Assembly: GCA_903932705.1 (NCBI GenBank)
Contig: CAIZHC010000215.1
Coordinates: 1-7,127, forward strand
Direction: 5' to 3'
Length of the DNA stretch: 7,127 nt
From: an uncultured Actinomycetes bacterium
Lineage (GTDB): Bacteria; Actinomycetota; Actinomycetes; Nanopelagicales; Nanopelagicaceae
The notes beneath the pieces were generated by a model. It ran no database searches and had not been told where the DNA came from. It worked only from the letters and a program-made list of their open reading frames with translations. Shown here piece by piece: positions 1 to 7,127 of the stretch; position 1 is the first letter of the stretch, and the number at the start of each line of letters is the position of its first letter. The translations under genes and the position numbers were made by a program.

Positions 1-359
1 AGTCCAAATTCATGGACTCCCGGAATTCCAAAGTCTGCGGTTACAGAGCCGAGGGCGATGATCAGGTGGTCGAAAGGGATGACCTCACTGCTATCGAGCT
101 TTACCGTCTTGTTCTTGTGGTCAACAGAGATAGGTGAACCCATATGGAAGCGGCCGCCTGCTTTGCGGAGCGCGCCGCGAATGGGATAAGCGATGTGGTC
201 AGCGGCAATTCCAGCGGTCGATACCTGATACAGGAGAGGGAGAAAGGTCTGATAGTTGTTACGGTCAACGACAGTGATATCGGCATCGTGACCGAGTGCT
301 TCCGCAGCAGCTAGGCCGCCAAACCCTCCGCCAAGAATCACAACACGAGGTTTGGACAT
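1..359 (-). CDS. ndh: Type II NADH dehydrogenase-like FAD/NAD(P)-dependent oxidoreductase, N-terminal part (cut by window edge)
   Basis: Reading the minus strand from the ATG at 357-359 gives 119 codons open to the left edge; the 3' part lies outside the window. The protein starts MSKPRVVILGGGFGGLAAAE, a FAD-binding Rossmann fold with the GxGxxG dinucleotide motif at residues 10-15. Next come DRNNYQTFLPLLYQVSTAG (a stretch typical of NDH-2 enzymes) and, near the edge, DHLIIALGS, the second flavin-contacting segment of the family. NDH-2 enzymes are peripheral membrane proteins that pass electrons from NADH to quinone without pumping protons. The start is supported by an AAAAAGG ribosome site (367-373, minus) seven bases upstream. 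The gene is divergent from the DUF2867 gene, with 69 bases between the start codons. Family assignment is firm; NDH-2 rather than another pyridine-nucleotide-disulfide oxidoreductase is likely but rests on the N-terminus only. Confidence 0.85.
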   Translation of the reverse strand, partial: MSKPRVVILGGGFGGLAAAEALGHDADITVVDRNNYQTFLPLLYQVSTAGIAADHIAYPIRGALRKAGGRFHMGSPISVDHKNKTVKLDSSEVIPFDHLIIALGSVTADFGIPGVHEFG

Positions 360-366
360 AGACCTA

Positions 367-373
367 CCTTTTT
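367..373 (-). promoter_or_regulatory. Ribosome binding site of the ndh-like gene
   Basis: AAAAAGG on the minus strand lies seven bases before the ATG at 357-359. It decides the start codon of a gene that runs off the left edge and contrasts with the divergent gene at 429, which has no such site. Confidence 0.6.
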
Positions 374-415
374 CATTAATAGAAATTTCATCTCTCAGAA
401 CTCGTGGGCGCAGTC

Positions 416-421
416 TACTGT
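416..421 (+). promoter_or_regulatory. Putative -10 element (TACTGT) for a leaderless transcript
   Basis: TACTGT fits the actinobacterial TAnnnT -10 pattern and ends seven bases before the ATG at 429, so transcription would begin at or next to the start codon. No Shine-Dalgarno sequence is visible between it and the ATG. No convincing -35 box is seen 16-18 bases upstream. This is inference from position and pattern. Confidence 0.45.
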
Positions 422-428
422 TAATGAC

Positions 429-1940
429 ATGAGCGCAACTCCAGAACAGAGGCTGGTACTGGTGACTGGAGCATCTGGGTATGTTGGAAGCCGTTTGGTT
501 ACCGCACTCTTAGAGAATGGTGCAAAAGTACGAGTGCTTGTACGCGACCGATCCAAAATCGTGGGATTGCCTTGGTACTCCCAGGTTGATGTTGCTGTGG
601 GAAGCGCCACAGTTGAAGCTGAAATTCTGCACGCACTCAAAGGTGTTCATACCGCTTACTACCTACTCCACTCCATTGGCGCGGGGGGTCGATTCGACCA
701 AGTCGAAGAAGAAATGGCCCTGACTTTCGGTAAGGCCGCAGAGGCAAATCGCGTATCCCAAATCATTTACTTAGGTGGCATTGCAAATGATCTGCGTCAA
801 AGCCAGCACTTAGCTTCCAGAGCCAATACCGGAGCATCACTGGCAAAGTTTCATGTACCTGTCTTAGAGCTTCGCGCAGGAATCATCATCGGATCGGGTT
901 CTGCCTCTTTCGAAATGATCCGACATATGACCCATCGACTTCCAATCATGATTACTCCGAAGTGGGTTAGTAATAGAACACAACCAATAGCAATTCGAGA
1001 TGTCCTCTATTACCTCACTGAAGTATCCGCACTTAAAGAGTCACATAATGGTGTCTTTGACATTGGCGGGCCAGATGTAATGACTTATGCCCAACTGATG
1101 AAGACCTTTGCCAAAGTTTCTAAATTACGAAAGCGCATCATCATTAAAGTGCCTTTCTTATCTGTTTGGTTATCGAGTTTATGGATTGGGCTGGTGACTC
1201 CAGTCCCAGTTGCACTCGCCAGGCCGCTCGTGGGTTCTCTCATAAATGAAGCGGTGGTTGACGAAAAGAAGTCAATCTCGCTACTTATTGCACCTCCAAC
1301 CCCAGGACTTATCTCTGTAGAGCGAGCATTTGAATTAGCGCTTTCGAAAGTTGAACATAATGAAGTTGCCTCACGATGGTCAGATGCGAATTCGATTATG
1401 CCGCCATGGCAGAAGACGCAGTCAGATCCATCATGGGCAGGTGATGCCGAATATCATGATGAGCGAATTATCTACACCGAGGCATCGCTAGATTCACTTT
1501 GGCGAAGCATTGAGGAGATCGGAGGACCTCGCGGTTGGTATGGCGCAGATTTTCTCTGGTGGCTTCGCGGCTTACTTGATCGATTAATGGGCGGCGTTGG
1601 ATTACGTAGAGGTAGACGCGATCCACATTTCTTGCGCCAAGGTGAGAGTTTAGATTTTTGGAGAGTTGAAAAGTTGGAGCGAGGTCACAGCCTTACCTTG
1701 AACGCTGAGATGATCTTGCCTGGCAAAGCCTGGTTGCAATTCACCGTCGATGAAGTCCTACAAGAGGGAAAGTTGGTGCGCCAACTTAAACAGCTCGCGA
1801 CCTTCCAACCGAAGGGAATTGGCGGTCATCTCTATTGGGGGATAGTTCTTCCCTTGCATCAATTTGTCTTTCCAACTATGGCAAAGAACATTGTTAAAGA
1901 GGCGATGCGACGAGATCTTGAGGCACCCAACACGAAATAA
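429..1940 (+). CDS. NAD(P)-binding atypical SDR (NmrA/YbjT-like) protein with C-terminal DUF2867-like domain
   Basis: This 503-residue protein has an N-terminal Rossmann fold with TGASGYVGSRL at residues 13-23 (the TGxxGxxG nucleotide motif), VRVLVRD at 34-40 and YLGGI at 114-118. The classical SDR YxxxK catalytic pair is not in its usual place, as in atypical SDRs of the NmrA type. Residues about 340-495 resemble DUF2867: GGPRGWYGADFLWWLRG (365-381), then LDRLMGGVGLRRGRRDP and LDFWRVE (409-415). Size and two-part layout match E. coli YbjT-like proteins; the substrate is unknown. Residues 240-262 are hydrophobic and could touch the membrane, but no clear transmembrane helix is evident. The ATG at 429 is the only good start (no ATG, GTG or TTG in frame back to about 370). 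It lacks a Shine-Dalgarno sequence and may be leaderless. The DUF3263 gene follows 52 bases downstream. Confidence 0.85.
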   Translation: MSATPEQRLVLVTGASGYVGSRLVTALLENGAKVRVLVRDRSKIVGLPWYSQVDVAVGSATVEAEILHALKGVHTAYYLLHSIGAGGRFDQVEEEMALTFGKAAEANRVSQIIYLGGIANDLRQSQHLASRANTGASLAKFHVPVLELRAGIIIGSGSASFEMIRHMTHRLPIMITPKWVSNRTQPIAIRDVLYYLTEVSALKESHNGVFDIGGPDVMTYAQLMKTFAKVSKLRKRIIIKVPFLSVWLSSLWIGLVTPVPVALARPLVGSLINEAVVDEKKSISLLIAPPTPGLISVERAFELALSKVEHNEVASRWSDANSIMPPWQKTQSDPSWAGDAEYHDERIIYTEASLDSLWRSIEEIGGPRGWYGADFLWWLRGLLDRLMGGVGLRRGRRDPHFLRQGESLDFWRVEKLERGHSLTLNAEMILPGKAWLQFTVDEVLQEGKLVRQLKQLATFQPKGIGGHLYWGIVLPLHQFVFPTMAKNIVKEAMRRDLEAPNTK

Positions 1941-1957
1941 CTCCGAATGGGAATAGC

Positions 1958-1986
1958 CTGAAAAAGTCAGAGGAGCCATTTAGTAT
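1958..1986 (+). promoter_or_regulatory. Putative promoter of the DUF3263 gene (-35 CTGAAA, 17-base spacer, -10 TAGTAT)
   Basis: CTGAAA at 1958-1963 and TAGTAT at 1981-1986 are separated by 17 bases. The -10 ends six bases before the ATG at 1993, so the mRNA would start at the ATG. The purine-rich GAGGAG near 1970 is about 18 bases from the ATG, too far to act as a normal ribosome site. Confidence 0.5.
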
Positions 1987-1992
1987 CAGAGT

Positions 1993-2280
1993 ATGGAATC
2001 CCAGAGCAGCGCCGCGAGCCTTCAGAGCAATACCGAGAGCGGACTGACCGAGTTAGAACTTCGAATTCTGGATTTTGAGAAGCAGTGGTGGCGTTATGCC
2101 GGTGCTAAGGAGTCCTCCATTAAGGAGCTCTTTGACCTCACCCCACCTGCCTATTACCAACTACTGAACAACCTGATCGACCGTGAGGCCGCCCTTCTCA
2201 GCCAGCCAATGCTGGTCAAGCGCCTGCGCCGCCTTCGTGAGGCTCGTACAGAGGCTCGCTCAGCCGGCTTTCGCCTCTAA
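1993..2280 (+). CDS. DUF3263 family protein
   Basis: This is a 95-residue protein. Residues about 22-62 carry the characteristic core of the DUF3263 family: ILDFEKQWWRYAGAKE (25-40), then a segment containing IKELFDLTPPAYYQLLNNLID (43-63). The C-terminus is basic (MLVKRLRRLREAR, residues 73-85). The core resembles a small helical, possibly helix-turn-helix-like, domain, and the Arg/Lys-rich tail could contact nucleic acid; the biochemical role of the family is not known to me. The first 20 residues are Ser/Gln/Glu-rich and probably disordered. There is no signal peptide or membrane segment. The gene sits between the DUF2867 gene and the groES promoter in the same direction. A TAGTAT box just before the ATG suggests its own leaderless promoter. 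The family call is confident; function is unknown. Confidence 0.85.
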   Translation: MESQSSAASLQSNTESGLTELELRILDFEKQWWRYAGAKESSIKELFDLTPPAYYQLLNNLIDREAALLSQPMLVKRLRRLREARTEARSAGFRL

Positions 2281-2348
2281 GAGCCCAGTTCGCCCCCTAA
2301 ACGCCTCCACTCGGTTGGCAGCCCCTAAGGCCTTTCGCTAGAGTTTGG

Positions 2349-2375
2349 TTAGCACTCTCGCCCCTACTCTGCTAA
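2349..2375 (+). promoter_or_regulatory. CIRCE-like HrcA operator upstream of groES
   Basis: TTAGCACTC at 2349-2357 is a perfect left arm of the CIRCE consensus (TTAGCACTC-N9-GAGTGCTAA). After exactly nine bases comes CTCTGCTAA (2367-2375), which keeps the last six bases of the right arm and differs in its first three. CIRCE is the binding site of the heat-shock repressor HrcA. The element ends 61 bases before the groES ATG. The promoter boxes themselves are not clear; TACTCT at 2365-2370 inside the element could be the -10. No HspR-type HAIR repeat (CTTGAGT-N7-ACTCAAG) is seen. Confidence 0.75.
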
Positions 2376-2423
2376 TTGGCAGGGCGGCGCGCGAGCAGTG
2401 GAAATCCAAAAGCGCTGAATAAA

Positions 2424-2430
2424 AAGGGAG
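2424..2430 (+). promoter_or_regulatory. Ribosome binding site of groES
   Basis: AAGGGAG lies six bases before the groES ATG. It is the strongest Shine-Dalgarno sequence of the first half of the window, fitting a highly translated chaperonin operon. Confidence 0.75.
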
Positions 2431-2436
2431 CACATC

Positions 2437-4373
<1,937 letters not shown>

Positions 4374-4395
4374 GTACAAGCAAGAGTTGAGATAG

Positions 4396-4430
4396 TAAAA
4401 AGACCCGGTCAATATGACCGGGTCTTTTTA
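4396..4430. terminator. Bidirectional intrinsic terminator between groEL and whiB
   Basis: The arms TAAAAAGACCCGGTCA (4396-4411) and TGACCGGGTCTTTTTA (4415-4430) are perfectly complementary around a 3-base loop ATA. Read on the plus strand, the GC-rich stem is followed by a T tract ending groEL; read on the minus strand, the complementary T tract serves the convergent whiB gene, which ends at 4453. The symmetric A and T flanks make it a good two-way terminator. Confidence 0.92.
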
Positions 4431-4452
4431 GTTAAAGATTGAAGCGCGAAAG

Positions 4453-4770
4453 TTAAGAAGCTGGTGTGAGAATGATATTTGGACGAGCCGCGCGCTCATT
4501 GGCGGCGATGATGGTGAGGCGATCATCCTCTGAGAGGCCTCCCCAGATTCCATAAGGCTCTTGGACAGCAAGCGCGTGCTTGCGACAGGCTTCGATCACA
4601 GGACAGGTAGCACAGACCGCCTTGGCTGTGGCCTCCCGGTTTGCGCGACGAGGGCCGCGTTCTCCATCTGGATGGAAGAACATCTCTGTAGGCAGGTCAC
4701 GGCAAGCGCCGTCGTACTGCCATTCCCACTCTGAAGCTACAGGACGTGGAAGCCTTGAAATCTCTGCCAT
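4453..4770 (-). CDS. whiB3: WhiB-family iron-sulfur transcription factor, WhiB3/WhiD type
   Basis: This 105-residue WhiB-like protein has four cluster-binding cysteines at C23, C53, C56 and C62 (the last three in VCATCPVIEAC), the classic C...CxxC-x5-C arrangement that holds a [4Fe-4S] cluster sensitive to O2 and NO. The Wbl turn GIWGGLSE is at 74-81. The stretch MFFHPDGERG (30-39) and PVIEACRKHAL (57-67) closely resemble M. tuberculosis WhiB3 and Streptomyces WhiD. These proteins bind the C-terminal domain of the principal sigma factor and regulate redox-, sporulation- or metabolism-related genes. The basic tail that follows the Wbl turn in most members is weak here (NERAARP). The reading frame extends back to a TTG at 4830, but the ATG at 4768-4770 is chosen: it has AGAGAGAGGG just upstream and sits behind a good promoter. 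Its nearness to groEL and guaB matches the mycobacterial whiB3 locus. Confidence 0.93.
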   Translation of the reverse strand: MAEISRLPRPVASEWEWQYDGACRDLPTEMFFHPDGERGPRRANREATAKAVCATCPVIEACRKHALAVQEPYGIWGGLSEDDRLTIIAANERAARPNIILTPAS

Positions 4771-4774
4771 GGTG

Positions 4775-4784
4775 CCCTCTCTCT
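4775..4784 (-). promoter_or_regulatory. Ribosome binding site deciding the whiB start
   Basis: On the minus strand AGAGAGAGGG ends four bases before the ATG at 4770. It supports the 105-residue form over an upstream TTG start at 4830. Confidence 0.65.
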
Positions 4785-4797
4785 TGCCTAGACCAGA

Positions 4798-4826
4798 ACG
4801 ATACAACCGATTCAAAGGTTGTTCAA
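4798..4826 (-). promoter_or_regulatory. Putative whiB promoter (-35 TTGAAC, 17-base spacer, -10 TATCGT)
   Basis: On the minus strand TTGAAC (4821-4826) and TATCGT (4798-4803) are 17 bases apart. The expected transcript start near 4791 gives a leader of about 20 bases that contains the ribosome site. The TTG at 4830 lies upstream of this promoter and would not be transcribed from it. Confidence 0.6.
4803..4822. repeat. Inverted repeat filling the whiB promoter spacer (candidate operator)
   Basis: ACAACC at 4803-4808 and GGTTGT at 4817-4822 form a perfect 6-bp inverted repeat with an 8-base centre. It spans exactly from the last base of the proposed -10 to the -35 box of the whiB promoter. That is where many MerR-family regulators bind, and a MerR-type gene is divergent from whiB. 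The repeat is seen directly; the operator role is inference. Confidence 0.5.
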
Positions 4827-4862
4827 ACAAAAATCGATGTGATTTGAGAGATACCCCTCAGC

Positions 4863-4910
4863 ACTATTAACGCCTCAACTGGCAGAAATAGTCCCGCTCC
4901 ACGACTATTA
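4863..4910. repeat. ACTATTA repeats upstream of the MerR-type gene
   Basis: ACTATTA occurs at 4863-4869 and 4904-4910 in direct orientation, 41 bases apart (close to four helical turns). An inverted copy of the core, AATAGT, lies between them at 4887-4892. The right copy sits five bases before the ATG of the MerR-type gene. They could be autoregulatory binding sites; short AT-rich words also recur by chance, so the function is tentative. Confidence 0.3.
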
Positions 4911-4914
4911 GCAC

Positions 4915-5832
4915 ATGTCTCCTGAGTCACAGTTCCGTGCGCCTGGGCTAGACGATCCATCGCTACCCCGTCTGACAGTCGCTGCCGTCGCCCGCCGTCT
5001 GGGTATCGCCCCCGGCACCTTGCGTACCTGGGACCGCCGCTACGGCTTGGGGCCAACGGAGCACTTCGTTGGGGAGCACCGCAGATACTCCAAAGAGGAT
5101 TTAGCCCGCCTGCTGTACATGCATAAGTTGGTGATCTCGGGGGTCACACCTGCGGAGGCGGCAAAATTGGCAGTATCGCATGCTGGTTCAATCGACGAGA
5201 AGGAACTTGCCGAGGTTGCCGTGGTCGATGAGCATCTTGTCTCATCGCTCTTCCGGACCGCCCAAGTTCTGGACCGCAGGGGTATTGAAGATCAGCTGCG
5301 TCTCCAGATTGATCGCCACGGTGTCGGACTCACCTGGATCAACGTTCTCGTCCCACTTCTCTGCTCAATCGGAGAAGAGTGGGAGCGCACAGGTTCTGGA
5401 ATCGCAGCCGAACATATGGCCACTGATGTCATCAAGAAACTTTTCTCAGAGAAGACCGTCGTTCCAAATCCACGCAACGAGGTTCCGGTGCTTCTGGCCT
5501 GTGTAGGCGAAGAGATGCATTCCTTGGCTATCTCTGCCCTTGCCGCTGCGCTCGCTGAAGAGAGCATCCAGGTTCAATTCCTTGGCGCTAGAACCCCTGT
5601 TGAAGCGATTGTTGAAGTTGTCCGCAAATCTGCGCCTCCTGCAATCTTCTTATGGGCTCAGCTTCCAGAGAATGCCTCACCAGAAATCCTGTCAGCACTT
5701 CCCGCAGTCAGGCCTGCCCCGCGCATAATTCTTGGCGGACCCGGCTGGGATGGCCTTGAGCCAGCAGGCGCGATCAAGATCAGCGATCTCGCATCTGCTT
5801 GCCGTGAGATTTCCGACGCCCTCGGTTTATAA
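4915..5832 (+). CDS. MerR-family regulator with cobalamin-binding-like C-terminal domain (CarH/LitR-like)
   Basis: This 305-residue protein has three parts. Residues 19-88 form a MerR DNA-binding domain: LTVAAVARRLGIAPGTLRTWDRRYG (20-44) is the helix-turn-helix and HRRYSKEDLARL (55-66) the wing. Residues about 104-180 look like the helical cap of MetH/CarH-type B12 domains and contain W156-x9-E166-H167, the Wx9EH motif that contacts the adenosyl side of adenosylcobalamin in CarH. Residues 189-305 form a Rossmann-like B12 domain: E200-M-H202-S-L-A205 matches the E/DxHxxG ligand motif except for the final Ala, AQL (248-250) replaces SxL, and GGPGW (274-278) keeps the GG. CarH/LitR proteins repress carotenoid or other light-response genes in the dark and are released by light. 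The residue after the Trp is Glu, not the His that ligates cobalt in light-exposed Thermus CarH. The ATG has no Shine-Dalgarno sequence. The gene is divergent from whiB and lies 59 bases upstream of guaB. B12 binding and light sensing are inferred. Confidence 0.85.
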   Translation: MSPESQFRAPGLDDPSLPRLTVAAVARRLGIAPGTLRTWDRRYGLGPTEHFVGEHRRYSKEDLARLLYMHKLVISGVTPAEAAKLAVSHAGSIDEKELAEVAVVDEHLVSSLFRTAQVLDRRGIEDQLRLQIDRHGVGLTWINVLVPLLCSIGEEWERTGSGIAAEHMATDVIKKLFSEKTVVPNPRNEVPVLLACVGEEMHSLAISALAAALAEESIQVQFLGARTPVEAIVEVVRKSAPPAIFLWAQLPENASPEILSALPAVRPAPRIILGGPGWDGLEPAGAIKISDLASACREISDALGL

Positions 5833-5879
5833 GACCTGAGCAGGATGGTCGGGAAGAAAGTCACTCACTTGTGTTCCCC

Positions 5880-7010
<1,131 letters not shown>

Positions 7011-7027
7011 TTCGTGGAGAGCGGCAT

Positions 7028-7033
7028 GAGGAG
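7028..7033 (+). promoter_or_regulatory. Ribosome binding site of the guaB3-type gene
   Basis: GAGGAG lies five bases before the ATG at 7039. It selects this start over the ATG at 7026, which is out of frame and stops after six codons, and over the ATG at 7043, which stops at once. Confidence 0.75.
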
Positions 7034-7038
7034 CAGCA

Positions 7039-7127
7039 ATGAATGAGATAGAAATCGGTCCTGGTAAGCGCGCTCATATCGCCTACTCATTTGACGATAT
7101 TGCAATCGTTCCAAGTCGTCGTACCCG
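7039..7127 (+). CDS. guaB3: GuaB3-family IMP dehydrogenase-related protein, N-terminus (cut by window edge)
   Basis: Only 29 codons are visible, beginning MNEIEIGPGKRAHIAYSFDD and continuing IAIVPSRRTR. The start EIxxG...R and the segment ending in IVPSRRTR match the N-terminus of actinobacterial GuaB3 proteins, which share the IMP dehydrogenase barrel, and the gene occupies the usual guaB3 position directly after guaB. In M. tuberculosis GuaB3 is not the essential IMP dehydrogenase and its role is uncertain. A strong GAGGAG site precedes the ATG, and the 28-base gap from guaB suggests co-transcription. The rest of the gene is outside the window, so catalytic residues cannot be checked. Confidence 0.85.
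   Translation, partial: MNEIEIGPGKRAHIAYSFDDIAIVPSRRT

Noticed and set aside
2281..2436. HspR-type HAIR operator upstream of groES
   Set aside because: No CTTGAGT-N7-ACTCAAG-like repeat is present; the only heat-shock operator seen is CIRCE-like.
4771..4830. Longer whiB form starting at TTG 4830
   Set aside because: The extra 20 residues do not look like Wbl sequence, the start is TTG without a good ribosome site, and it lies upstream of the likely promoter.
4580..4870. 96-codon plus-strand frame across whiB and its promoter
   Set aside because: It overlaps whiB in antisense and runs through the whiB promoter; composition is typical of a shadow frame.
4771..4914. Possible cobalamin riboswitch before the MerR-type gene
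   Set aside because: The leader is too short, the gene appears nearly leaderless, and no B12-box-like structure was recognised.

Overview
The window looks like a chromosomal segment of an actinobacterium with moderate GC content. The evidence is a WhiB-family regulator of the WhiB3/WhiD type (WhiB proteins are essentially confined to Actinobacteria and their phages), a DUF3263 protein, a groES-groEL1 pair whose GroEL has a His-rich tail, and guaB followed by a guaB3-type gene. The relative order groES-groEL1 ... whiB3 ... guaB2-guaB3 is also seen in Mycobacterium tuberculosis and, with differences, in Streptomyces. Compact spacing, GC well below that of soil actinobacteria and a shortened IMP dehydrogenase suggest a streamlined, perhaps aquatic, lineage; that placement is inference.

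Layout. Bases 1-359 (minus) hold the N-terminal part of a type II NADH dehydrogenase-like flavoprotein. Divergent from it is a 503-residue NAD(P)-binding protein with a C-terminal DUF2867-like domain (429-1940), then a small DUF3263 protein (1993-2280). Bases 2281-2436 carry a CIRCE-like operator upstream of the groES-groEL operon (2437-4373). A perfect 16-bp hairpin flanked by A and T tracts (4396-4430) separates groEL from the convergent whiB gene (4453-4770, minus). The intergenic region 4771-4914 is shared with a divergent MerR-type regulator carrying a cobalamin-binding-like C-terminus (4915-5832). An IMP dehydrogenase without CBS domains follows (5892-7010), and the first 29 codons of a guaB3-family gene reach the right edge (7039-7127).

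Themes. groES/EL is a protein-folding operon probably repressed by HrcA. The divergent whiB / MerR-B12 pair is a candidate redox and/or light (cobalamin) sensing module: the MerR protein has the W-x9-EH motif of CarH photoreceptors and a cobalamin-ligand-type histidine, while the whiB promoter has a 20-bp inverted repeat filling the spacer between its -35 and -10 boxes. The guaB pair serves guanine nucleotide synthesis. Several genes lack a Shine-Dalgarno sequence and have a TAnnnT hexamer 6-7 bases before the ATG, the arrangement expected for leaderless transcripts.

Most noteworthy are the CarH-like regulator with its altered motifs, the inverted repeat in the whiB promoter, and the CBS-less IMP dehydrogenase. 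No RNA genes, CRISPR arrays or insertion sequences were seen, and no gene-free stretch exceeds 160 bases.
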